A DNA stretch of 64,000 nt, taken from NCBI GenBank assembly GCA_031973395.1, contig DALYDD010000005.1, positions 1-64,000 on the forward strand. Reading direction: 5' to 3'. Below, in pieces: positions 28,057-36,757 of the stretch (positions are counted from its first letter, which is position 1; each line of letters begins with the position of its first letter). The notes under the pieces are model-generated. The model was given only the letters and a program-made list of their open reading frames with translations. It was not told where the DNA came from and made no database searches. The DNA comes from DALYDD01 sp031973395. GTDB lineage: Bacteria; Patescibacteriota; Minisyncoccia; Phycocordibacterales; CAIZLB01. Both the position numbers and the translations under genes were made by a program.

Positions 28057-28494
28057 CGCTTCGATAACTACCTTAAATTTAGAATCCTTATCCTGGACCT
28101 TCACATTCACCCAGTTATCGCCAATATCTTTGAGCGGCTTGTCGAGGAGAATATGTTCAGCGTCCATATCAATGTGACCTTGCTCTTTAAGCGCAGCGAT
28201 CAATTCTTCTTTGTGGATACCAGCAAATAGATGACCTTTGTCATTTGCTTTGCCAGAAAGCGTGATAGTTGTGCCTTCAAGACCTTTGAGGTTCTTGATA
28301 AGAAGGTCTTCTCGAACTTTCTTTTCTGCTGTTTCAGCATCCCTTGCTTTCTCTGCTCGTTTGATTGAGTCTGGGGTAGCGAGTTCTGCTAATTTATTAG
28401 GAAAAAGATTATTCATCGCAAAACCATCAGCAACATTGACGATATCGAGTCGCTTTCCTAGTTTCTGGACACCTTTGAGTAAGATAACTTTCAT
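28051..28494 (-). CDS. rplI: Ribosomal protein L9
   Basis: 147 residues, full-length L9. The N-terminal RNA-binding domain begins MKVILLKGVQKLGKRLDIVNVADGFAMNNLFP. A long connecting helix and the C-terminal domain (TTITLSGKANDKGHLFAGIH) follow. L9 binds 23S rRNA at the L1 stalk base. L9 is reported missing from some CPR groups, so its presence helps narrow the lineage. The last codon and stop form part of an inverted repeat. Confidence 0.95.
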   Translation of the reverse strand: MKVILLKGVQKLGKRLDIVNVADGFAMNNLFPNKLAELATPDSIKRAEKARDAETAEKKVREDLLIKNLKGLEGTTITLSGKANDKGHLFAGIHKEELIAALKEQGHIDMDAEHILLDKPLKDIGDNWVNVKVQDKDSKFKVVIEAL

Positions 28495-28542
28495 GAGAAA
28501 AATTCGTAATTAACGTTGTAAAGTTCAAACACTATAGCATGG

Positions 28543-29787
28543 CTAACGCAATAATTCAATTGCCTTTTCCATCTGAGGATCCTTGCTATTTTTGATATCT
28601 TCTGGTGTTATTTTGACTTCAACCTGAGGAGTTAGTCCCCCATCGGAAATCGAAATACCGTTTGGAGTAAGCCATCTTGCGATAGTGATTTTGATAGCTG
28701 CGCTCTCATCGAGCTTCATATATTCCTGAACTGAACCCTTGCCAAACGTTTTCGTACCAACAAGGGTGGCTTTATTATATTCACTAAGTGCACCGGCCAA
28801 AATCTCAGAGGCAGAAGCGGAGCCAGCATCAACAAGTACTACCATTTTCAGATTAGGACCAAATATATTGTAACCCTTGCTCTTTTCTACACCTTCGGGC
28901 TCACTGCCGCCATAATCTTCTCGTACGATAACCTTGCCAGCAGGCAGGAACCAACTTGCCATATCAACCGCAGAATCAAGATATCCGCCCGGATTACCTC
29001 GCAAATCCAGGATCAATTTATTTGAATTTGTAGCTACGAAATCACGAAGGGCGTTTCTAAACAATGTCGTACTATTTCCTGTGAAATTATAGAGTCGGAT
29101 CGTAAAGACACCTGTCTGCTTATCATATTTGGTATCGAGCGTTGGAAGATTGATGACATCTCGGACTAATGTGATCTCAAAGGGATCAACACCTTCTCGT
29201 CCAATGGTTAATTTAACTTCTGTGCCTTTTTTGCCGCGAATAAGTTTGACGGCCTGATCCACTTTCATATCAACTGTGATTTTGCCATTGATCTTTAGAA
29301 TTTGATCCCCTGGTCGAATACCACCCTTTTCTGCAGGTGTAGATTTAAGGGCTGCAATAACAGTGAGTATACCCTCTTTTGAACCCAATTCCATGCCAAC
29401 ACCCTCGAAGTTGCCGTCGATTTGTTCCTGGAAAGCCTTGGCCTCATCAGGAGTAAAGAAAGTGGTATACGGATCATCAAGCGACGAAACCATGCCTGCG
29501 ATGGCGCCATAGACACGATCACGGTCAGTTTTTGGAACCGAAGAAGAGCTCATATGTGTTTCTACATATTTTTGATCCAAAAGAGCCCAGACCTTCCAGA
29601 ACATATCGAAGTCTGCCTGAATAGTTGATGAAGCATTGCCATCCTGACCGAATACAAATGCAGGGATTTTGACCTGACCAGCAAAACTGGCTTCTGCAGG
29701 ATTAGCACGGCCAGAGAAAAATCCGAGGCTAAATACGAGCACTAAAATAAGCGAACTAATGAGAATCGAGGAGGTTTTTCTTTTCAT
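28543..29787 (-). CDS. ctpA: C-terminal processing peptidase, family S41
   Basis: 414 residues. An N-terminal signal or anchor (about 7-25, ILISSLILVLVFSLGFFSG) precedes a PDZ domain (about 130-205, GIRPGDQILKINGK). The S41 protease core follows, with the Ser in GSASASEILAGAL and the Lys in GTKTFGKGSVQE. It degrades or matures secreted and membrane proteins. It lies upstream of rplI on the same strand with about 48 bases between. Confidence 0.94.
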   Translation of the reverse strand: MKRKTSSILISSLILVLVFSLGFFSGRANPAEASFAGQVKIPAFVFGQDGNASSTIQADFDMFWKVWALLDQKYVETHMSSSSVPKTDRDRVYGAIAGMVSSLDDPYTTFFTPDEAKAFQEQIDGNFEGVGMELGSKEGILTVIAALKSTPAEKGGIRPGDQILKINGKITVDMKVDQAVKLIRGKKGTEVKLTIGREGVDPFEITLVRDVINLPTLDTKYDKQTGVFTIRLYNFTGNSTTLFRNALRDFVATNSNKLILDLRGNPGGYLDSAVDMASWFLPAGKVIVREDYGGSEPEGVEKSKGYNIFGPNLKMVVLVDAGSASASEILAGALSEYNKATLVGTKTFGKGSVQEYMKLDESAAIKITIARWLTPNGISISDGGLTPQVEVKITPEDIKNSKDPQMEKAIELLR

Positions 29788-29861
29788 ATAAGAATAGACA
29801 GATTTACATTATCCCAAAGTTTTGTTCACAGGTCAACGAATATTAATGTATAATCTCTCTT

Positions 29862-31400
29862 ATGAGTAAACGTTCAGACAAGCCAGATGTTACAGGCACC
29901 ATCACCCACGCGGAAGATGTCATAAACCGCATCGAGCTTTGGAATACATTAAGTAAAAAGAGAGAAGTTTTTAATTCGATCAAGCCGGGGCATATTTCGA
30001 TGTATAGCTGTGGCCCAACCGTCTATAATTTTATCCATATTGGTAATCTGCGTGCTTTTATTGCAGCAGATATTATTCGACGGGTTTTCGAGTTCAATGA
30101 TTTTACCGTGACACACATTATGAATGTCACTGATATTGGTCATTTGCAAAGCGATGAGGATGATGGAGAAGATAAAATGACCCTTGCCTTGAAGCGAGAA
30201 GGAAAACCTTTGAACCTGGAGACTATGCGTGAAGTTGCCAATAGATATTACGATGCCTTCCGAGAAGATTTAGAAAAAGTAAATGTTTTACCTGCCCAAC
30301 TCTACCCTTTTGCAAGCGATCATGTTTCTGAGGACATTTCTTTTATCCAGACATTGATTGATAAAGGAAATGCCTATGCAGCAGACGATGGAATTTATTT
30401 TGATACACAATCACTTCCCGATTATGGACGACTTGGAGGCATCTCTTCCGATGATGCATCAGAAAATGAAAGTCGTATTGGCGACGAAGCCATAAAGAAA
30501 AGTAAAAAGAAAAATCTGCGTGACTTTGCAGTATGGAAATTTAATAATGAGTTTGGTTATGATGCTGCATTCGGAAAAGGCTTTCCTGGTTGGCATATTG
30601 AATGTTCCGCAATGTCCATGAAATACCTCGGAGATACTTTCGATGTACACACCGGCGGTATCGACCATATTCCTGTGCATCACAATAATGAAATCGCCCA
30701 GAGCGAGGCCCTGACCGGAAAATTACTTGCCAATTACTGGCTTCATAATGCTCATATTATTATGGAGGGTGGAAAAAAGATGGCCAAGTCTGGTGAAATG
30801 TTTATCACCCTCGAAAGCGTTATACAAAAAGGCATTTCCCCTCTTGGCTTTAGATACTGGCTCCTCGGCGCCTCGTACAGAACACCTATGCAGTTTAGTT
30901 TCGATGCGATTCTGCAGAGTGAGCAAGCGTATCAGAATCTGGTCGCTCGATTGGCACAAGTATATATTGAAAAGAAAAATGCCACGGAGTCTCGCGAAGA
31001 CACCGATCAAGCACAGGTCCATCGCGTACACTGGTTTGAGAAATTGAAAACAACGGTTAATAATGATTTCGATACCGCGAATACTCTCGCACTTTTCCAA
31101 ACTTTATTAAAAAATACTGAGATTGGCCCATCGCTTAAATTGGAAATCACAGAGTATATTGATCAGGTATTTGGACTCGACCTCATTAATGCGGCCACAA
31201 AGAAAGCTATACAGATAGAACGCTCAATGAATGACGAGGACATCCCGGAACATGTGCGAGGTTATGCTGATGCTCGACTTCAGGCACGAAATGAAAAAAA
31301 CTGGCAGGAGGCGGACCGATTGCGAGACCAAATCGCAGAAGCTGGATATGAAATAAAAGACGAGGCAAATGCTTACAAGCTCATAAAAACCCTGCTATAA
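29862..31400 (+). CDS. cysS: Cysteinyl-tRNA synthetase
   Basis: 512 residues, class I. It charges tRNA-Cys. The HIGH-type motif is CGPTVYNFIHIGNLRAF near residue 50, with its zinc Cys. The zinc-site stretch GWHIECSAMSMKYLG and the KMSKS variant GGKKMAKSGE near 310 are present. The C-terminal helical part has the DALR-like LRDQIAEAGY. TATAAT lies seven bases before the ATG. Confidence 0.96.
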   Translation: MSKRSDKPDVTGTITHAEDVINRIELWNTLSKKREVFNSIKPGHISMYSCGPTVYNFIHIGNLRAFIAADIIRRVFEFNDFTVTHIMNVTDIGHLQSDEDDGEDKMTLALKREGKPLNLETMREVANRYYDAFREDLEKVNVLPAQLYPFASDHVSEDISFIQTLIDKGNAYAADDGIYFDTQSLPDYGRLGGISSDDASENESRIGDEAIKKSKKKNLRDFAVWKFNNEFGYDAAFGKGFPGWHIECSAMSMKYLGDTFDVHTGGIDHIPVHHNNEIAQSEALTGKLLANYWLHNAHIIMEGGKKMAKSGEMFITLESVIQKGISPLGFRYWLLGASYRTPMQFSFDAILQSEQAYQNLVARLAQVYIEKKNATESREDTDQAQVHRVHWFEKLKTTVNNDFDTANTLALFQTLLKNTEIGPSLKLEITEYIDQVFGLDLINAATKKAIQIERSMNDEDIPEHVRGYADARLQARNEKNWQEADRLRDQIAEAGYEIKDEANAYKLIKTLL

Positions 31401-31407
31401 TATTTGC

Positions 31408-31980
31408 ATGTTAACACTTTTTGGAACTTATATTTTGGCGATTTCAGTTGGCGCTGGCGCAGCCCTTATCAATGATCTTTTCTTTATCCTCTCGCTCAAG
31501 CACCATAAACTAAAGCGACATGAATTAATTACCTTGAAACAGCTCAATAATATTCAGCTCTTTCTCATCATTTGGATTGTCATGGTTGAAATCACCATGC
31601 TTGCCATTCAAATCCAGGTAACAAGTCTGGGTCTTACTCCCGGTGTAGTTTTTGCAAAAATTGTCATTGAGCTAATCGTACTTTTCTGTGTATTACTCCT
31701 TCGCCAGATGCATCTTCCCGTTCTCATTCGTCACCAGAATACGTATGGGCATCTTTCAGATTCATTTCTCGAGCACTCAAATGAATTGATCAGCACATGT
31801 GCCGTATCTCTTGTCTCATGGTTCTTTATTGTCCTAGTCACCTCATCTATGTTTAGCCAGGCCTTTGCATCTTTTGGCTTCAGCTCAACCTTGTTTGGTT
31901 TTGCTATTGTCGCCCTCTTTTCAAGTTGGCTCTTTGTTTATCTCAAAAATCAGGTTCTGCATAGAAAGTTAAAGAAATAG
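31408..31980 (+). CDS. Unknown multi-pass membrane protein
   Basis: 190 residues with five predicted membrane helices and a His/Lys-rich cytoplasmic loop after the first (SLKHHKLKRHE). It starts eight bases after the cysS stop yet has its own TATAAT six bases before the ATG, located in the end of cysS. I do not recognise the family. Confidence 0.75.
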   Translation: MLTLFGTYILAISVGAGAALINDLFFILSLKHHKLKRHELITLKQLNNIQLFLIIWIVMVEITMLAIQIQVTSLGLTPGVVFAKIVIELIVLFCVLLLRQMHLPVLIRHQNTYGHLSDSFLEHSNELISTCAVSLVSWFFIVLVTSSMFSQAFASFGFSSTLFGFAIVALFSSWLFVYLKNQVLHRKLKK

Positions 31981-32113
31981 AAGAAGAGGAAATCCTGCTT
32001 TTCGGCCATATTTAGAGCCGTCAATTGAAGCTATTTTTTATCCCATTCGTATCAACAGCTTATGCACAAAGTAAGTGCGATCTTTGCCGCTGGCACATGG
32101 TATATTTACGTGC

Positions 32114-33586
32114 ATGTCCTATCAGATGAATGATACTTCTCGTCCGAAACCAAAAAATTCGCCCTACAGCGATGCTGCTTTTAACAAAAGTAAGAGCGGT
32201 TACAATTCTGCGTCAGATTCGCAGCGACGTGAATTTCGTATCCCGCCACATAGCATAGATGCAGAGCAGGCTGTACTCGGATCAATCATGCTTCGTCATG
32301 ACGTTTTGAATGATTTGGTAGACATTATCTCAGAAGAAACTTTCTATAGCGAAAGACATAAGATCATCTACCGATCGATTATGGCTTTGCAAGCACAAAC
32401 AGTCCCCATCGACCTCCTTTCCCTCAAGACAAAATTGGAAGAGGAACAAAATCTCGATGCAATTGGCGGATCTGCATATCTTGCTGAACTAGTAAATGCT
32501 GTGCCATCTGCTTCAAACGCACATTATTATGCAGAGATTATTCAGAAAAAATACACGATGCGAGGTTTGATTGGTGCATCTGAACACATTAATCATTTGG
32601 GATATCAGGAAGATGGTACCCTGGAAGAAATCCTCGATGAAGCAGAGAAAAAAGTTTTTGAAATTACAGGAAAAGGTCACAAGCATCGATTTACCGACAT
32701 CAAAGCGGCCTTGACTGAGACTTGGGAAACCATCGATCGACTTCATAATAGTACCGAAGAGCTTCGAGGTGTTCCAACCGGATTTAAAGCGCTTGATAAT
32801 AAACTTGCCGGTCTTCAGAAATCAGACCTCATTATTCTCGCCGCTCGACCAAGTATGGGTAAGACAACTTTTGCTTTGGACATTGCACGTCATGCGGCCC
32901 TAGATCACAAAGTACCTGTTTGTATTTTCTCCCTTGAAATGAGTTCGGCTCAATTGGCACAGAGAATGCTCTCTTCTGAATCACGTGTCGATGCATGGAA
33001 ATTGCGTGTCGCAAAAGACCTTACCGATAACGACTTTAAATTTATTCAGGACAGTATTGGCCGATTGAGTGAAGCCCCTATTTTTATTGATGATCAGGCT
33101 GGAAATAATATTTTGAAAATGAAAAGCTTCGCACGTAAATTGCAGGCGGAAAAGGGATTAGGACTTATCATCGTGGACTACTTGCAGCTCATGTCCCCTG
33201 TTCAGAGCAAAGGTACAGATAACCTCGTCCAACAAACGACCGAAATTTCTCGCTCCCTCAAAAATCTTGCTCGAGAGCTCAATGTGCCAGTCCTCGCGCT
33301 TTCTCAGCTCTCTCGTGCCGTTGAGCAACGTGGTGGCAAGCCAAGACTCTCTGATTTGCGCGATTCAGGATCAATCGAGCAGGATGCCGATGTGGTTATG
33401 TTTATCCATAGTGAAGACCGTTACAAAGATCATGCTGAGCGAAGTAATGTTACCGAAATTCTTATCGAGAAACATCGAAATGGTCCAACCGGTTCAGCCC
33501 AGCTCAAATTCGACGGAGCGCATACTACCTTCCTCAATCTCGACAAAAGCGATTTTGGAGATTTTACCGAGCATATGGCGGAATAA
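32114..33586 (+). CDS. dnaB: Replicative DNA helicase DnaB
   Basis: About 490 residues. The hexameric helicase that unwinds DNA at the fork. The N-terminal primase-interacting domain begins after a disordered 40-residue leader (IPPHSIDAEQAVLGSIML). The RecA-like motor has Walker A ARPSMGKTTFALDIA, Walker B LIIVDYLQLM and the DLRDSGSIEQDADVV segment. A longer frame reaches 32075, but TATATT lies seven bases before ATG 32114, which fits the leaderless pattern. The stop codon is inside a long inverted repeat. Confidence 0.95.
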   Translation: MSYQMNDTSRPKPKNSPYSDAAFNKSKSGYNSASDSQRREFRIPPHSIDAEQAVLGSIMLRHDVLNDLVDIISEETFYSERHKIIYRSIMALQAQTVPIDLLSLKTKLEEEQNLDAIGGSAYLAELVNAVPSASNAHYYAEIIQKKYTMRGLIGASEHINHLGYQEDGTLEEILDEAEKKVFEITGKGHKHRFTDIKAALTETWETIDRLHNSTEELRGVPTGFKALDNKLAGLQKSDLIILAARPSMGKTTFALDIARHAALDHKVPVCIFSLEMSSAQLAQRMLSSESRVDAWKLRVAKDLTDNDFKFIQDSIGRLSEAPIFIDDQAGNNILKMKSFARKLQAEKGLGLIIVDYLQLMSPVQSKGTDNLVQQTTEISRSLKNLARELNVPVLALSQLSRAVEQRGGKPRLSDLRDSGSIEQDADVVMFIHSEDRYKDHAERSNVTEILIEKHRNGPTGSAQLKFDGAHTTFLNLDKSDFGDFTEHMAE

Positions 33587-33675
33587 TTACCAATACTTTC
33601 TTGTGCTGTCCTCGGCTTCGATCATTGCCACATAGTCATCCTGCGGAGGCACTTCGAAAGTATTGGTAATTATTC
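33581..33675. repeat. Inverted-repeat-bounded element, copy 2, anchored on the dnaB stop codon
   Basis: GAATAATTACCAATACTTTC (33581-33600) and its perfect complement (33656-33675) form 20-bp arms; the left arm includes the last dnaB codon and stop. The 55-bp core is homologous to the one beside rplI, in the same orientation relative to the upstream gene. On the minus strand it can encode EVPPQDDYVAMIEAEDSTRK. Confidence 0.72.
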
Positions 33676-33825
33676 TTGAAGGTGTCTTTGTGTTACTTGT
33701 TAAACCGGTTTGCTGTCTTTTATTCGACACTTTTATTTCATAGAAATTTAAAAACCACACGAAGGAATCGAACCTAGCGTGCAGTTTTTGACAACATAAG
33801 GGCTGTCGGCCTTGATCGTTCAAAC

Positions 33826-34452
33826 TCATGAGAGTGCCGCACGCATCGGCTGAAGGCAGGGTTGGCCAGGGTTACTGACCACCTCGGCTTTCCAACCTTG
33901 GCGAATGAACTGTTCGGCAATTGCGGCTGCTTGGATGTCACCGTAAGGGTAGTTAGGGTGATAGTTGATCCGGGCTTTCTTTTGCCCACCCAGATCCTCC
34001 GCTACCACCCAGAGCAGGTGCTTAGGATGTCGCTTAGAGGTGACATAGACATACAATGCCGTGCCAATCAAGAGATCTCGATTTTGGTACTCACGAATGA
34101 TTAGCTCACCCGAGTCGACAGGCTCAGGAAGAGACGTAGCCTTTAGTGCCTGTTGAGCACAATGGTATCCATATACCCTTGGTGTCATGGACTCATAGAC
34201 CAGAAAGCAAAAATTTGGTGTTGAAGCATTTTGGGGATGCCCACCACACATCATTTGCCAATGTCTGACAAAAGCAGCATAGGTCTGCCCCGACCTGCTT
34301 CTTTCGTCAGCCAGAATTCGTTCCCGGCGCTTGGGTTCTTCGCGCTTTTCAAGCCACCTAGAGAAAAGCATCAAGAGGAGGACAAGGATAACCAAGAACA
34401 GAATCGACAGAGGTGGGGTAAAAACCGTTTCAATTGAAGCGAAGATTTTCAT
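33826..34452 (-). CDS. Cassette gene, single-pass membrane protein of unknown function
   Basis: 208 residues. One N-terminal membrane helix (about 13-32, PPLSILFLVILVLLLMLFS) is followed by a charged stalk and a soluble domain of about 140 residues. That domain has CGGHPQNASTPNFCFLVYES and VYVTSKRHPKHLLWVVAEDLGGQ. No family is recognised. The gene is GC-richer than dnaB and recR on either side and has a consensus-like promoter. A weak hairpin followed by TTTTT lies downstream near 33750-33775. Confidence 0.62.
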   Translation of the reverse strand: MKIFASIETVFTPPLSILFLVILVLLLMLFSRWLEKREEPKRRERILADERSRSGQTYAAFVRHWQMMCGGHPQNASTPNFCFLVYESMTPRVYGYHCAQQALKATSLPEPVDSGELIIREYQNRDLLIGTALYVYVTSKRHPKHLLWVVAEDLGGQKKARINYHPNYPYGDIQAAAIAEQFIRQGWKAEVVSNPGQPCLQPMRAALS

Positions 34453-34488
34453 GAGATCAGCGGGTTTGGGTTGTACAAAAAGGACAGT

Positions 34489-34542
34489 AATCGATCAAAG
34501 ATCGATTGGTGGCATTAAACAATATCTATCTTTATTTGTCAA
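34489..34542 (-). promoter_or_regulatory. Promoter and leader hairpin of the 33826-34452 gene
   Basis: On the minus strand TTGACA (34542-34537) and TTTAAT (34519-34514) are separated by exactly 17 bp. At the predicted transcript start a perfect inverted repeat, AATCGATC-3-GATCGATT (34507-34489), could be an operator or a 5' hairpin. Confidence 0.6.
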
Positions 34543-34547
34543 TTACC

Positions 34548-34790
34548 CTACCGACTGGCTGGATCATTTGAATCAGCTTTCTTATTCAACTCAACCGCAA
34601 GTATTTTATAAGCTTCTTCTACCACATGAGCATCCACTTTGAGCTTTGCCATGAAATCCAAAATTTCTCGAGCCACAGGATCAGGATTATTCTTTATATC
34701 AAACCAAACACGTACCAAGGCCTCAGCTTGAGACCTGATTTTCTTTTCTTCTTCAAAATTCCTTACTTGTACCGTTGGTATCGTGAGCAT
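34548..34790 (-). CDS. Small unknown protein
   Basis: 80 residues, mainly helical and charged (NFEEEKKIRSQAEALVRVWFDIKNNPDPVAREILDFM). No membrane segment and no recognised domain. Composition and codon use resemble the housekeeping genes. A TATATATAT tract abuts the ATG. It converges with nothing and may be a free-standing gene. Confidence 0.55.
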   Translation of the reverse strand: MLTIPTVQVRNFEEEKKIRSQAEALVRVWFDIKNNPDPVAREILDFMAKLKVDAHVVEEAYKILAVELNKKADSNDPASR

Positions 34791-34916
34791 ATATATATCT
34801 ACCTATATCTATGAGATCATTATAGCAAGGAATCGAAATTCTCAAGCTTTTTTGCAAGCGAAATCGGGTGAAAAATCCCCTCTCGGAGAATCCTGTTTCT
34901 TGCTATAATTAGGGCC

Positions 34917-35540
34917 ATGGATAGCCTCGAAAAACTTGTGGAAATCTTTAAGAAATTCCCGGGAATTGGCCCTCGCCAAGCCCGGCGTTTTGCCTATCAT
35001 CTCCTAAATGAGGAAAAATCTACGGTGGCGGAACTTGCCCGGCTCGTCCAAGATCTGCAATCTGGGGTAAATGTTTGTGAAAAATGTTTTCGTTTCTTTG
35101 CGCAAAAAAATAAAACCGAAAGTGCAGTCAATCAATGTTCTATCTGCCAAGATCAAAATAGAGATCGCAGTATTTTAATGATTCTGACTCAAGACACGGA
35201 TATAAGCGCGGTTGAACAGAGGAAAATGTATAACGGCTTATATTTTGTTATGGGGAAAAATGCAGAGCTCACAAGCCATGACCCATTCGCCCTCCCCCGT
35301 TTGCAGGAACTCAAAAAACAAATTGCCGGCGGTCAGCGCCTTGATTTAAAGGAAATTATCCTTGCCATGAATGCAAATACCGAAGGTGAACATACTTCTG
35401 AAATTATCAGAAAAGCCTTGCGAGAGATTCCTGATAGCAAGTTTAAAATTACAATGCTTGGGCGTGGCCTTTCGACTGGAACTGAGTTGGAATATTCAGA
35501 TGCAGAGACCCTAAAAAGTGCTATCGAGAATCGGAGGTAA
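34917..35540 (+). CDS. recR: Recombination mediator RecR
   Basis: 207 residues. It works with RecO/RecF to load RecA on gaps. A helix-hairpin-helix (KKFPGIGPRQARRFAYHLL), a C4 zinc finger (CEKCFRFF with CSICQ) and a Toprim domain are in the usual order. TATAAT lies seven bases before the ATG (extended -10 TGCTATAAT). Confidence 0.95.
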   Translation: MDSLEKLVEIFKKFPGIGPRQARRFAYHLLNEEKSTVAELARLVQDLQSGVNVCEKCFRFFAQKNKTESAVNQCSICQDQNRDRSILMILTQDTDISAVEQRKMYNGLYFVMGKNAELTSHDPFALPRLQELKKQIAGGQRLDLKEIILAMNANTEGEHTSEIIRKALREIPDSKFKITMLGRGLSTGTELEYSDAETLKSAIENRR

Positions 35541-35546
35541 AGATAC

Positions 35547-35586
35547 TAGAAACAAAAAAAGCTCTCGAGAGCTTTTTTTGTTTCTA
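35547..35586. terminator. Perfectly symmetric bidirectional terminator between recR and rplU
   Basis: A 40-bp exact palindrome: TAGAAACAAAAAAAGCTCTC followed by its complement. Runs of A and T on both sides of the GC centre serve both converging genes. Confidence 0.92.
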
Positions 35587-35589
35587 AAT

Positions 35590-35979
35590 TTAGATCGACA
35601 AGATTTTTACCTGAAAGTATGGCTGTCTGTGACCATTCTTCTTTGGACCCGATCGAGACTTCTGGAGGTATCGCATTGAAATGACTTTCTTTGCTCGGGC
35701 GATGTCTACAATTTCTGCAGAAATCTTTGCGCCGGCAATATTTGGGTTTCCAACAACAGTTTCTTTACCATCGTCTTTGAGTAAAACTTCATTGAACTCG
35801 ATTTTGTCGCCAATAGCATGTTCGCCTTTGATTTTTTCGATTTTTACAGAGTCACCAACAGAAACTCGGTACTGCTTTCCACCTGTTTTGAAAACAGCAA
35901 AAGAGCTCGAAGAATCGGTGGTTTTTGCCTTTCGGACAGCTGCTCCTGCAGCGCTTTTTGTGATAGTAGCTTTTGCCAT
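35590..35979 (-). CDS. rplU: Ribosomal protein L21
   Basis: 129 residues from ATG 35979. The L21 core starts FAVFKTGGKQYRVSVGDSVKIEKI after a roughly 25-residue Ala/Lys/Ser extension and ends with the basic KSRSGPKKNGHRQPYFQVKI. A longer frame goes upstream to 36066 but overlaps the neighbouring gene. L21 binds 23S rRNA in the large subunit. It is not next to rpmA as in most bacteria. Confidence 0.93.
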   Translation of the reverse strand: MAKATITKSAAGAAVRKAKTTDSSSSFAVFKTGGKQYRVSVGDSVKIEKIKGEHAIGDKIEFNEVLLKDDGKETVVGNPNIAGAKISAEIVDIARAKKVISMRYLQKSRSGPKKNGHRQPYFQVKILSI

Positions 35980-36016
35980 GGGTATAGATGGTTTTGAATG
36001 GATTTTGTTAGGGCTC

Positions 36017-36715
36017 TTATTGTACTGATTTTTGGTGGTTTTGCAATACCTCCTCAGCAAGAGCAATATCCTCTGGCCTCGTGATCTGGAGCCAGAATCT
36101 GGCCTCTACGGCCTTTATTTTGACCTTATTAGCAATGGAAAACATGGTGTGTGGTAAACCAAGTTCCCCGGAAGCAATCGAGGTCATGGGATAATCGAAA
36201 AAAGCAGGGGTCAAGGTATACATACCGGCACACATAAGGCCAGGCTCATCAATTGGATATTTCTCGACAATATCGGTAATATACCCTTCTTTATCAAAAT
36301 TGATCTTCACCCTCCCCTTCATAGAATCAGTGTGTGCAAGGAGCATAGAAAAATCATATTGCATGCATTCCCGCATATCTTCTTTTATAAAAATATCATC
36401 GCCGGTCATGACCAAAAATCGCGCTTCATTTTCCAGCTCAGATTTGCACAATCGAAGCGCTGGTGCAGTGCCACTTAATTCTGTTTGTTCTATATATTTA
36501 ATTTTTCGGCCCATATATTCAGATCCGAGATGATCCATGATCTTTTCCTTTAGATGTCCCACGACAATAATCACTTCGGTAATTTCGTCGGGCAATTCAT
36601 CAAGTTTATGCTCGAGCAAAGTCTTTCCTAAAATTTTAACCTGAGGCTTTGGAGTATGATCTGAAATCTCACCCATACGCGTTCCTTTTCCCGATGCTAG
36701 AATAACAGCTTTCAT
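36017..36715 (-). CDS. Sugar-1-phosphate nucleotidyltransferase-like protein
   Basis: 232 residues. N-terminal signature ILASGKGTRMGEISDHTPKPQVKI is the NTP-transferase motif of GlmU/RmlA/GalU enzymes, with the metal Asp in MTGDDIFI. It would activate a sugar phosphate to an NDP-sugar for wall or surface glycans. It lacks the GlmU hexapeptide acetyltransferase domain. Located upstream of rplU on the same strand. Confidence 0.85.
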   Translation of the reverse strand: MKAVILASGKGTRMGEISDHTPKPQVKILGKTLLEHKLDELPDEITEVIIVVGHLKEKIMDHLGSEYMGRKIKYIEQTELSGTAPALRLCKSELENEARFLVMTGDDIFIKEDMRECMQYDFSMLLAHTDSMKGRVKINFDKEGYITDIVEKYPIDEPGLMCAGMYTLTPAFFDYPMTSIASGELGLPHTMFSIANKVKIKAVEARFWLQITRPEDIALAEEVLQNHQKSVQ

Positions 36716-36757
36716 AAATATTGAGGTTTAATTTTTTAAAAAGTTTACAAGATAATA

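Noticed and set aside
33750..33780. GGTTCGATTCC resembling a tRNA T arm after the 33826 gene
   Set aside because: Only three T-stem pairs form and no acceptor, D or anticodon arm can be built; it fits a weak hairpin terminator instead.
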